Shown: positions 27,895 to 39,615 of the stretch, piece by piece
Layout: each line of letters begins with the position of its first letter
Position numbering within the stretch: the stretch's first letter is position 1
Source: Hydractinia symbiolongicarpus
Lineage: Eukaryota; Cnidaria; Hydrozoa; Anthoathecata; Hydractiniidae
Assembly (NCBI RefSeq): GCF_029227915.1
Contig: NC_079886.1
Span: 7,192,001 to 7,256,000, forward strand
Length of the DNA: 64,000 bases
Direction of reading: 5' to 3'
Program-made: the position numbers and the translations under genes
The notes under the pieces: model-generated
The model's database searches: none
Seen by the model: only the letters and a program-made list of their open reading frames with translations
Told to the model about the DNA's origin: nothing

Positions 27895-28999
27895 TATGTG
27901 GTAGCAAAGTTCTTAAAAAAAGCGTTTTTTGATACGATGTATATACTTGATAAATAACTTATATAATTCTTTTTAACTCCTTTCGCTTTAACTGTCCGCA
28001 TGGCATTGTACAAGAAATTGCATTCCAGGAATGCTCCTGGTGAATTCAGGACGGTGCTGGTGGTTTCAAAGAACAACCGCCAATTTAATTTTAAAAGTTA
28101 CCTGAACTTGCCCTTACGTGAGGAAGTACTGCATTACACAAATGTGCACATCACTTTTTATGCAGGTTAAAAGGTTGATCGTGCGCATAAAACAGTCCAT
28201 ACATTTGGCTTTTTTTTTTCTTGTATCACTTTTACATTTGCATAATTTACTACTTTAGTGTTTAAGTTTATCGCTATGTGATGAGGTCTTCCAATTGCTG
28301 CATTTACTATTTTGATTTTACAGAAGTGAGGTCATGTTTCAGTCACAGGAATCTTTCAGCCACTGCATATGCAATACAACCATGGACCCAGGATTTATGT
28401 TTTTTACTTTACATAAGCATCTGTCCGGCTTTATCACTGTAACGTCCTGACAGTCTGTCTGACTTTTTTTGGAACAAAAATCAAACAGGAATAAATTCAC
28501 CAACAAAGGGTAGGAGTCAGAAATGAAACAAAAGGCAAGATAAAGCTGAAAAACAGGAATTATAGTCAAGTGTGCCAAAAGCTGCGCACTTTATCATTTT
28601 TCCGTATTTCTGTGTTTTTTAGGCTTCAGAGGACTGGAAAAAATGATTCTAAATGATGACAATGAACCATCTTTAAAACCAACAACACAGCGCCACTTGT
28701 TATCCAGCAAATGTCAAAACACGAGCCCAGCATTTTTATTTAAATATTTTTAAAAACAGTGCATGTATTTGGAAAAACTGTGCATATTTTTCCGTGCAGT
28801 AAGGTTTGTGCTTTGTGCCACTTAATCAATAAAACTGTCTTACCTTTCAAAAAACATGCGAAAATAATCTTAGAGACACTTTGCAGAACAAAACCTAAGT
28901 AATAACGGCTCAGGGGCCACAGGGGACAAGGTCGGAATAAGAGATGAAACACTCGTTCGTAACATGATTTATGCCCAAAATATGTTCATTTAATAATTT
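27895..28999. other. non-coding or unidentified sequence
   Basis: Several short minus-strand frames occur (for example one with KPDRCLCKVKNINPGSMVVL at 28450-28339) but none has splice or family support. It may be a continuation of the decayed LINE to the right. Confidence 0.3.
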
Positions 29000-29750
29000 A
29001 CACACTTTACGCACACTTGTTTTACAGTCAACTCCATACAAAATTATTTGCGCAGGTTGTACAGTTTTTTTAACGCATTTGCTGAAAAATCTTTTGGAAA
29101 AACACTTGCAATCTGTTTCTCTCTACTTCTGATTTTGCCTTATACAGTGATGTATGGCACAACATTTGCTTCTAAGCAAATATTTTTACTTCCACCTTCC
29201 AAAATTTCCTCTTTTCCTTTATACACCTCATTAAACCTCATTATTCCACCACCTTGACTGTCTATTTCTAGATGGTCCTTCTGTCCAGCCACAGGTATCA
29301 TCAGAAGCTTCTAGAAGACACTTCTTTAAAATAGTTAAAGTACTTTGAACATTTTTACTATCACATTGAGTTTTGCACTGAATTGTTTTGCTACAATCTC
29401 TTCCTTTAGCTTCCAGACTTTAAGACGGGGCTTGTACTTTTTCTTGGCTTCTTTAACACTCTTCACGATAATATCACAAACCAGCAACTTTTGCTGGGAA
29501 ACACACCCTTTCCCGATATAACTTTCACTTCTTCACCACCTTGTCTGACTTTCTAATTGCTCCCAAATCCACAGTTTCCATGCCACCTATATAACCTTCA
29601 GATGACTTCACAACATGACCATTAAAGTTGCCGCCCACCCTGACAAGTTCACTGTCTCCAAACCTTGATGTGACTACTATTAACCCATCAAAAAACTTAT
29701 CTTTATCTTCCTCATTGTGTCCACACTGTGGAGCATAAACTGACATAAAA
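29000..29750 (-). pseudogene. decayed RTE-like LINE endonuclease region
   Basis: The minus-strand frame 29746-29525 reads SVYAPQCGHNEEDKDKFFDG and then GGNFNGHVVKSSEGY, the endonuclease signature of elements often annotated as craniofacial development protein 2-like. Downstream the homology continues through stops and frameshifts: KPRLKVWKLKEE near 29400, CGWTEGPS near 29290 and RWWNNEV near 29245. No reverse transcriptase remains. It is a 5' fragment of a dead non-LTR element. Confidence 0.7.
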
Positions 29751-32700
29751 GTGACAATTTTATTAACCTATCAAAAACTTTATCACTATAATAAGACTAT
29801 TAACACGCATAACATCCATATAATTTTTTACCCACTTCTCTATGACGATATGCCAACTCCTCTATATACATCACTAATAACAATCCAAAAAGCTTATACC
29901 TTGCCCTCCTACAAGGTAACTGTATGTTATAGTTACAACTCCTTTATCTTAAAACTAATAGACTATGTCTTCCTTAAAAGAGACTAAACTTCTTCAGGTG
30001 ATGAGTACTCATTACTGTCATCGTATGTTCACTGTCATCACTGTGTTCACTGTCTTCTTTAATAGCGTCTTGTAGGCTCTGTATTTGGGTTGGTGGTGAA
30101 GAAGTATTTGAGGGAGACATTTGTATTATAGTGCTCCCAAAGATTGCATTTTAAAGTAGAAAAACCTATTAAAATAAAACAAAAATAAACTCTAAACAAA
30201 TCTAAATGGAATCTTCTTTGAAAATGAAAATCCTGAGTAGTTTTTAGAGTAGTCTTAACCTGCCTTCTTTAACCAATGGAAATTTAAGAAAGTTACTTCG
30301 TTCGACAACAGATAAACTCGGCATCATCAGTAACATGATTTACAGAAATAACGGACTGTTATGATATAAATGATGATAACTCAGAACCTGCACCACAGCT
30401 GCAACATTTGCTCACACAGGCTAATAAATAACTGCTTGATAATTCTTTTTACCTAAAGAAAAAAGAAAGACAATACATAAGAATACAAAATAAGAATCCA
30501 AATCCGGCTATAAACAATACTGAGGGAAAGTTTATTTCACAATGTATATAAAGAAGATAAAATATATTTTTCACACTGTGTCTTTATATATTCAATATGT
30601 TGAATATATTGTTTTAAACAGAAACGTTTTTGTGAAATTTTGATGTTCCTGATGTCTTGTTGCTCAATTTCTTCAAAGTTCTAAACATGACTCCTACACT
30701 AAAACATTGAATAAGTTAAATGGTTTAAAAGAATCATCCTTTAGAAACGTGTTGAATCTCTCAGATATTTTTCCAATCATAACAGGCACAAAATCTTCAA
30801 AGAGTCTACTTTATCTTGAAACTTTCAGCTGCTTAATGTGACAAATTTTCAATAAAGCTTGCCCACTTGATCTAGGTTGTTATTCCCTATTCTCCCAATC
30901 TGGTGAGTGAGATTAATTATCTGTGATGTCGTAACATGACCGATTTTCCCAATTGGCTGAGACTCACCCTCACAGAGGTCCCGTACTGTTTAGAACTTGT
31001 AAGCTAAGCTTCCGAATGGCTCATCCTGAATAAACAACAACTGGCTTCATGACTTTTTTACTAATTTTTCGTTTCTTATGGATGGCATTATAATGTTAGG
31101 TATGAAACAAAGTCACAGAACCATTAAGATATGTGGCAATTGCTTTGTCAAAAGGGAACTTGTAAATGACTCCTACTATTCATATTAAATCTAAAAATTT
31201 ATGCAATTTATAGATTTTTCAGGGAAAGGCTCTGGAATTGGTTCTTTTTAACCGAATTGATTCTTTAGAACCGAATTGATTCTTTAGAATGTCTGCCACA
31301 AGAAGAAGGGTAGATATGTAGGTGTATATTTCCTATAATATATAATATGCTTATTTGATGTGTATGTAGTCTGTGACAGGTCAAGTGGATTTGTTTATTT
31401 TTTTTTTTTTTTGAATTTCAAGAAAACAATCACACGTTTACTGTTCTTATATTTCTAAAACTGTTTGCATAGATGATGGATGATTATAATTAGTTCTGCA
31501 ATCAGAGAAATAGAAGACCAATGTGAACATATATTTTATTAAAATTTGTATTTGGACAAGTTCATAAAATCAGACCATATTTTGATGATTTTTGGACATT
31601 GGTATCCATTGTTTTAAGTTTATCAGAAATGTTTATAAAGAATAAGTAAAAAATCAATTTGATTTTAGACTTAGGATTATAGTCAGAAGTTCTTGGATAT
31701 GAAATCCCTGTTTCATAACAGCAAATATTAACATTCTTATTCTCGTTTGTTTCAGGAACAATAAATTGATAAAAAAATAACATGCCCAGAATTTTGAAAT
31801 TGATAAAAAATGCTCTAAACTCCTTATTTTTATGAGTTATGTATTTTGCTTTGAATATGATGTTTTTAGGAACTTTTTGAGCAATTTTGCATATTTTTTT
31901 TTATTTCCAGGACACGAAATTGAAAAAACATAACACTTCAAAGCTACAAAATTGTTAGGTTTTATCAGCTTGTGACCTCAAAACAAAAAGAGACATAACT
32001 ATTTTTTTGTATTTATTTTATAGGAAAATATAGTTAACTGGAACTGTACTGAAAATATATCCCATGTAGAGCAATAATTTCTTAACAAATCTGAATCAGG
32101 ATATTTTTCTTTGTAAATACTCCACTTCTAGTAATTTTGTTATCAAATCCTATCCAATTCATTCATACATAGTAAACATAGTATGGTAAACATACATAGT
32201 AAACATTGTCAACCATATGTGGTAGTAACCATCTGTGCACTCAATACTCAATGAGTCTAACATAACAGTCTAAGAAAACATAAAAAGGGCTATATAAAGT
32301 AGAGTTTGGTTGTGTAAATTCTTAAGATTTTATCATTTTATTACCCCTAAAATTGTTTTAAGGTATTATTAAATAAGACTTGATATGATTTTAATGCTCT
32401 TTACAAAATACAGGACATTTATATCTAATTGAAAATGGGTATCATTCTGACATTTTAATAATTTTCGTTTGTTAAAAATTTATCAGTATATTGTTCAAAT
32501 ACTCTGATAAATTTGTGTCTTGAAATTTTTTTTTAATAAACATACCATTAAAGAGTGCTTTAAATAGGATAAGGAGATTAAAAACACAAGGATAACCAAA
32601 GAAATGATAAGTTACTAACGATGTTACTTTTTTTATCAAAATTATGTACCACAGCATGGTTTTTTTGGTATTTTGACAAATTTAGCTTTTTAAGAACAAG

Positions 32701-33069
32701 CATACGCAGCATCCCTGAAAATGTAAGCAAACCAGGCGGATTTATAAATAAAAAATTTTTGCTTTTTTGCTTTTTTGCAATGTGATGATGACAAAAATGT
32801 TGAATTTTCTTGCTGCTTTACCGAATTTTACGCAGTCTGTAAAACAGTACAAAAGTGTCTAAATTTGACATTTCTATCCTGATGTCATCTCTAAATGGTA
32901 CAATCTCTGTACTATATTTAACCAAAGAGTCAGTAGTCTGTTTGGAACATTATAGCTTCCTGTTATTTTATCTCACAATCAATTTCTGTGTTTAATTTTA
33001 CAAAAAAAAAAAAAAAAAAAACAATGCAATCGTTTTAAAAAGTAGTATGGTTTTCTATTTTAGCAGCAG
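29751..33069. other. AT-rich gene-free region
   Basis: I see no supported exon. Simple features are a 19-20 bp tandem duplication of ACCGAATTGATTCTTTAGA at 31250-31288, a repeated TACATAGTAAACAT near 32166-32205 and a poly-A run at 33001-33020. It holds the upstream region of the FN3 receptor gene. Confidence 0.5.
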
Positions 33070-33325
33070 CTCTTAAAAATATTACTATTCCGAATATTTA
33101 TACAAGATAGCCACTTCAGTGTTGGAAACACTTTTATCAATGTGGGTCCTATGTTCTTAATGTATACATTAAGTATACACCGGCAATACCTACCCAATTT
33201 CCATTACATGGTAAGGGTTGACCCGTAGCTGTGGTAAAGGGACTTGCTAAACATGCCCGCGCTGTGGACCGAACCACGGACCTCGTGATTACGAAGCAAA
33301 CTCCATAACCACAAGGCCACGCACG
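33070..33325 (-). mobile_element. tRNA-derived SINE, family 1 (copy A)
   Basis: The minus-strand head has a box A-like TGGCCTTGTGGTTATGG and a box B GGTTCGGTCC, spaced as in a tRNA gene, followed by a body ending CAACACTGAAGTGGCTAT. A second copy is at 58345-58590 in the opposite orientation. Confidence 0.65.
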
Positions 33326-33641
33326 CACTATATTTTATACTGAAAATCGTTAGATTTTGCTGAGTAACCACATTTCTTAACAAAGGAATCTTTATTTTAC
33401 GAAAACAAAATGGCTGAGCCTTGCCATGCATTAAAATTATTATTTGTGTTCTCATACTCATCATTTTGTGATTGTTAGTAGCATTAAGCTTCTTTAAAAT
33501 TTGAAGTAGTTCCAATTATATATTTTCTTTATTTTGAAAATCTGCTACAGTGAATTGACATTGATATCTAGTTATAGGAATACAATGATTGGCATTGTTT
33601 TGTATATATTTGTCTTGTTTTTTCTATCATAGTACTGTACC

Positions 33642-35282
33642 ATGGATCCTGTAAAAGTTGTTCTGCTATTCCTATCGTTTACATCATCGTCTGCAAGTTA
33701 CCCTGCAGTTAATCTTATTATCACCACGAGTAAGAAACCTGCAAGTGTTTATTGTCCCAGAAAGCTTTCGTTTGCTAGAACAGATTCTGCTTCTAACGTG
33801 CAAGTTTCATCCAAGTTTGACGCCGTGTTTTATTGTCAACTGTTGTATGATAATTTGACGGTACCGACTACGGACTACCATGTTTCAATGATTCCTTTGT
33901 TTAACTCATCCCTCGTTGGATGCAAGTCTCTGGATAATTGTCTATCATTGCGGTTGAGACATGCTCCCACTGAACAGGTTGAAGTTCATGTCCAATCGCA
34001 CAAGAGCTGTCTTCGTGCTTTTCTTTCCTTTAAATATGAACTGCGGAAAGCGAACACACTACTTTATCATGGATTAACAGATATAACCGTCGGAAAGAAC
34101 CCACCAAAACCCAGCTATATAAAGTTTAAGTACATAAAAGACGAACTGTTTTTATCCAGTAATCTCGAGCCGTTGTGTCGGGAGGACTTAACGTCTGCGG
34201 AATATTTTTTATCGCTGGAAGCTTCGAGTGAACGTTGTAGAAATAGTACGGAATTGAAATGCAATGTTTTCAACAAAAACGAAAAATACGAAGTTCTTTG
34301 TAAGTTTTTGAGAATGTGCCCCAGCGAATCCAAGTGCAATGTAAAAATCTTAGCCTTTATATACGGCACAAACAGATACGGTGTGAATATGGACGTGACC
34401 AGCCCGAAGTTTCACAGTTTACTTGCCTTTGCTGATGCGAAGTCTTTATCATTACAAGTGATTAAACCATCTACAAACAGCATTACTGTGTCATTCCGCA
34501 AACCAGTCGATTGTCTCTCCACCTTGTCTCATTTACACTACAAAGTAAGATACAGCGAAATAAACAATAATGCTGAAACAGTGATGAAGGTACATGAAGA
34601 ATGCATGGCAAGTTTGGTGTGTAATGTTACCATACCAGGTTTATATTCAAACACGACGTATCAAGTGTGTATACAGTATCATGCTTATTTTGATTACGCT
34701 TCCACTTACACTCCACCACTGTGTATCACCACATCCACTGGATTGCTGCCGTGCACCAGTTCTAATTTTTATAATCTAACGCATATGGAATTGAACCAAA
34801 CGCACTATCGTGCTTTAATTAGGGTTCAGCCATTACCTGCAGAGTGTTGGAACAGTTTGAGTTATTATTATCAAGTACAACTCTCCTCCACGGTGGATGG
34901 GCGAAAAAAGATTATTTTACAATCGAACCACTCCACTATATTGATGCCTTTATTACGTTCGAGTTCCTACTACGTAGTGGTATCTGCCTGCAACCTGTAT
35001 GGCTGTCGACTTGGTGCACGTAGCGACCTCATAAGCAACTATTTTAGTCAAAACAACAGGAAAACAGAAAACTCGCAAGTTGTGGTGGAGACTGTGTTGA
35101 TGTGTGTGTTTTCAGTTCTCTTTATTTTTTTCTCAACCTTGCTTTATTATGTTCTGAGGAGGACGAAGAATTTACCAAGGTTAAGAAGGATACAACGCGA
35201 GGACATTCGTTTGGTGACCTTACCTGTAGAAAGGTCTTCCTTCAGGGACACTCTTATTCCCCAGAACAGTACTCTTGTATAA
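33642..35282 (+). CDS. single-pass membrane receptor with FN3-like domains
   Basis: Uninterrupted 546-codon frame; exact family unknown. A signal peptide (MDPVKVVLLFLSFTSSSAS) is followed by a cysteine-rich ectodomain. Two segments read as fibronectin type III domains: about 260-370 (SITVSFRKPVDC, YKVRYSEI, NTTYQVCIQY) and 372-470 (YYYQVQLSSTVDG, SSYYVVVSACN). A weaker one lies at 153-255. Many N-glycosylation sites occur. A membrane helix spans about 480-505 (ETVLMCVFSVLFIFFSTLLY), then a basic 41-residue tail ends in STLV, a class I PDZ-ligand pattern. The layout resembles cytokine-receptor-type proteins, but there is no WSXWS motif and no clear Box 1. An AG lies nine bases before the ATG, so the coding region sits in one exon behind a 5' UTR intron or trans-splice site. 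Confidence 0.85.
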   Translation: MDPVKVVLLFLSFTSSSASYPAVNLIITTSKKPASVYCPRKLSFARTDSASNVQVSSKFDAVFYCQLLYDNLTVPTTDYHVSMIPLFNSSLVGCKSLDNCLSLRLRHAPTEQVEVHVQSHKSCLRAFLSFKYELRKANTLLYHGLTDITVGKNPPKPSYIKFKYIKDELFLSSNLEPLCREDLTSAEYFLSLEASSERCRNSTELKCNVFNKNEKYEVLCKFLRMCPSESKCNVKILAFIYGTNRYGVNMDVTSPKFHSLLAFADAKSLSLQVIKPSTNSITVSFRKPVDCLSTLSHLHYKVRYSEINNNAETVMKVHEECMASLVCNVTIPGLYSNTTYQVCIQYHAYFDYASTYTPPLCITTSTGLLPCTSSNFYNLTHMELNQTHYRALIRVQPLPAECWNSLSYYYQVQLSSTVDGRKKIILQSNHSTILMPLLRSSSYYVVVSACNLYGCRLGARSDLISNYFSQNNRKTENSQVVVETVLMCVFSVLFIFFSTLLYYVLRRTKNLPRLRRIQREDIRLVTLPVERSSFRDTLIPQNSTLV

Positions 35283-37167
35283 ATGGTTTTCATATAGTCT
35301 CTACTTTTAACTGAATGAGTGGTAAAATAACAAAAATCGAGTTGATGCCACTAGATTTCTAGATAAATTTACTCATTGTTAAAGCTTACCTCCTGCAAAA
35401 AATGAATCCTGAAAAAAGGAATCCTGAATGTTTTAGTTATGCGAATTATACATAACATCTCGTATTTCATATAAACGAGATGCTTTTTAGGTTTATCAAG
35501 ACATATGTTGATGAAAATATGTTTTCACCTCTCCAGTTTGATATTTTTAACATTTATATTTAGTTATCATCATTATACATGCCAGCAATTGTTTTTCAAT
35601 TTTTAAAACTTATGATGTCATAAGTTCGCTTAAACTTTCAAAACGTATATCTTAGAAAACAATAAGGATTTTTTTCATATGAAACCATCTTGTTTTTTTT
35701 TTGCGCCAAAAAACTTTGATATAGATTCTGTTTGTTGTTAAATACAAAACGCAGTATTTGCAGGAACAAAATAAGAAAAGTCTTGTTTAGAAAACGTGTG
35801 AGAATTTTAGTTTTTCGGAGTGTTGTCATACTGAAATTGGATAGTAAATTAACTGTCGTCTGTAAGGTCCTTGTATATTCATTCTTTTGAATGCTCTAGA
35901 TGTCATTGATAGGAATATGAAAATAGCAGAGGTGCTGTTGGCATTAAAGTCACAAATGGAATTTTCTTGATCAATTTTTAGTAAAACTTATCTAAAGCTT
36001 CGTTTTAATACCAAAGACCATGCGATATTTTTTGCAAGTTTCAAAATTCACGGAAAGCTACCATCTTTACTAACTCTGCGCATGTGCATGTACGTTTTCC
36101 CTGCGTTCGTTTTGTGTTTGACATTTGACGTCTACAGGATTTCTTATTGTATATATTACGTAATATATGTGTTGTAAATTTTATTGTATATACCGAAAAG
36201 AGTTATGTTATGAACAGTATTTATATAAAAAAACGTGCTATTATTTTTATTGTGAATACTTGCATTTAGTTGAAAATTATACTTATGACAAGACAGAAGA
36301 TTCAACTTAAACGCTTTTTAGCGTTATCATTTCTATTTATGAACACTTGTGTAATTTAATAGCGTAACTTCTCTTATAGCTATAATGAACAAAATTCTGC
36401 AAGAATGAATATATTATTTAAATTCTACCTCACCCACAAGACTGTTGTTTATTATCTCGAACATATACAACCCAGCGGAAGCGTTCTCCATCATGGGTGA
36501 TTTTTTTTAGCTTCTGATAAATTTTAACAATCTCTCTAATCGCGTGCGTTAAAACGTCACAGCTATAGCGAGATATGCTGTATTTCTACCCCTTATATTG
36601 TGTACACAGGAACGGAACATCTCCACGATACCAGAAAGGAGTGGCAGCAGGTCCACTCTTTTCTGGTGTCTTTCTGGTGTCCTAATTAATACTACATAGA
36701 AGAATGAGAATAATTCATATAGAGAATATATATCCTTCACTCTGAAGACAGTGTCAAAGGGCCTAAATGAGTTATTTTATTGTTATTTATTATTTCAGAG
36801 TTATTTTTTCGTTATTTTATTGCTAAAATTAGAGATTTTGTCCTAGTGTGCATGCACTAAGATTAAAACTCGTAAGCTTTTTGCTCTTTAAATGCGCAGA
36901 AAATACAGTTAAATGAAAACGTTTATTTATTCTCAAAGATGTATTTAAGCAGAGGATTTTTAAGTGTATTATAGAGAGATTACTGATTTAAACTAACGCC
37001 ATGCACGATAATAAGACCCTCGAAGCATGTGATATATTTTACTGACCTTAACTCCAGGGACAGTGACCCCTCAAAGGTCTGGAAATAAATGCAGTCTAAA
37101 TTGTTTATCACAGTGTGAATAATTTTTAAATTTTTTAGTTATGTCAGCATTGGTACTTGAGATTTTA

Positions 37168-37303
37168 AAGGCGAGTCTCCACAGGACGATATTTACGACG
37201 ATCATCATCATTACTCGCGATTTTCGTAATGACAAAAAGTTTTATTGGTTTCTACTTTTCGTCACAAAATCGTCGCGAATATTGTCCAGTAGAGATTCGG
37301 CTT
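37168..37303. mobile_element. palindromic element with GTCTCCAC termini
   Basis: Left AAGGCGAGTCTCCACAGGAC and right (inverted) AAGCCGAATCTCTACTGGAC are imperfect terminal repeats; ACGACGAT and ATCGTCGC pair inside. About 136 bp, non-coding. Confidence 0.6.
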
Positions 37304-38164
37304 ACCTAAGGTGTACCGCGGTATAAATATATAAATCGTTTAGTAAATTGTGCGCAATATTTTAGCGTTGATCAAATTGTAACGGATGTATGGTACTTAG
37401 TAAGTAAAAAAACAAACAAAAATATCGTTCCTGCACATTTACCGTCAATCCTCTACCCTTCTTTTAAACGCTTCCATGAATACCAAAACATTTAATAAAC
37501 GCCTAACTGTAAAAATCGCGGGAAAAGTATTGCCAGATGTCATTTTTACGGGTAAAAACAAGTTATTGACAAGTCTTCAAGTTATTATTGCTCAAGTTAG
37601 TTGAGTGATTAAACAAAGGGTTGAAACTTCCTATAATTTTTTTACTTTAACCTTTTGGTTAAAGATGCAGAAGATATTATTTAGAGAACATTTGTAAACT
37701 AAAATCGTGTATAAGTACAAAACTGAAATTTCAGTTCTGATAACAAAAAATTAAACACCCCGGCCTTTTTTAAGAGGATTTAAGGTATATTGACAAATGT
37801 CCTTTTAAAGAAAATTTCGCAGCAATTAATTTTCTCTACTTTTTTCCCAAGTTCGGTAAGTCACACCAAAGAATTACCGCTCTATATACGACATACTAGT
37901 CGTCAGACAGTGAAGGAATTCCACGGGTTCGCCTGCCTGTAAAATGCAACAACCAAGTGGGTTATAATATATCGAATTTGCTATTTCGTGTTTCTGTAGC
38001 ACGACTTTCTTATCGCACACAGACAGACAGAATACGTGTAATAACATAGACACATTGCCAGTTTTTGTCAACCTTTTTGTCAACCTTATCCCCAGTGATT
38101 CTTGAGTTTTTTGCATCGACGTCTGCCCTTGGGTAAAGCGCTAGTGGCTTTGACTGGTGTTGTG

Positions 38165-38247
38165 GCACCCTCGTCCCCAGGGTTTTCTGAATTCTTGATA
38201 GTCTTCTCTTATATCAAAAATACAAAATAAACCTGGAGACGAGGGTG
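38165..38247. mobile_element. CAACCTCG palindromic mini-element, copy 7
   Basis: GCACCCTCGTCCCCAGGG and CCTGGAGACGAGGGTG arms, 83 bp, flanked on both sides by the identical nine bases GGTGTTGTG (38156-38164 and 38248-38256). The best-preserved target duplication in the window. Confidence 0.8.
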
Positions 38248-39615
38248 GGTGTTGTGTATAATTTTTGAAAAGAAATAATTTTTTTAAATGTTGCAGTTTT
38301 AATAATTCTTAGCAAAGCTTTTTTTATTACACCAAAACAATGCGATCATTTTTTTGTAATGCAGCCGAAATTTATGTGATCTTGGAGGAAAGATGTCATC
38401 TTTAGAAATTAACCCAAAAAACTAAATTGTTTATATTTAGGTTTATTTTATTAAGTTGTTTTTTGATCTGTTTAAAAAAAAGCCACTTTAGGGATAATCT
38501 ATTATTCTATTTTGTTATTTATTTACATTTTGCCAAGTTACTTCGTCAAAATACATTTTCTTGTTTTTTTGTCCAAAAAGTAAAATAAAAATTATATTCG
38601 CTATCGTTTTCGTCGCTGATTTTAAGCCTTTTAAGGTTTGTTTATTTTAAGATAAATGTTATTTGTCCACTTTGTTTTGTGTCATTTATTAAAAGCGGGA
38701 ACATTTAAATGAAATGGACATATATGAAACCAACAGTCTTTTTAATTTATGAAGGGTTAGATTCGATTTATTTTTGTTTTGTGGTAAGTCTTGGATGCTT
38801 TAGTAAGAATAAAATAACATTATAAATATATTAAATAAAACAAAAGTATCTAAATTATAAGCACATAGATCGAAGCCACGAAGAGCGAGGGGCGAGGGTG
38901 CTTGGCTAGTAAAACAGGAACCGCTTTAGTCGTTTAGAGCATTTTTAATATGAAAATTTTTCTTCGTTGCTTAACTATAGATTTTTAAGTTAGATTTGTG
39001 TTTTTGTGTTCTTTTTAAGGTTGCACTGTTTGCAAAATGTTTCATCTGTACTTTACAGTATGAGATGACGTCTCATTGGACGTAGACTTTTATTTTGAAT
39101 TAGAACCCTAAATTTATGTTACATTTACGCGATTTAAGTTCTATATCCACTATTGCATCGATACAGTAAATTTGAAGTCTTACATATATATTCAAGTTTC
39201 TTTTTGTTGTTTCGCTCTGGTCCCTAAAACATAAAAGAATCGTTTCGGTGCCGTCCCACGAACTATTTTAATTTTAATTCACAGACAAGTAGATTTCAGA
39301 TAATTAAAGTTCTGAGGAAATTGGCATGACAGATACATAGTTTTTTAGGCTAAGTTTTAATTTAAGAGTAGGTGCCAAACTGAAGATACTAAAAGTGTAA
39401 TTTCTAGCAGATTCTATATATCAGAAGCCTTAAGCAACTAGCAAAGCATTAAAACCAAAACAAAAGCACAACCTCGTCCCCACGGCATCTTGTATTTTTT
39501 CTGACATCCGCGCGCATGTAGATCTTGCCGCTTTAGCGCTTTTATCGACATGTTGAAAGGAATAGAATAATACATAAGTATAGTTTAGTTGTTATTTTTT
39601 TAAGTAAAATTTAAA

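Larger units (their letters stand above)
35283..39615. other. gene-free region between FN3 receptor and chitinase 1
   Basis: No supported exon on either strand. It contains one palindromic element at 37168, mini-element copy 7 with a perfect target duplication, and a left arm of that family near 39471 (CAACCTCGTCCCCACGGC). Otherwise AT-rich. Confidence 0.5.
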
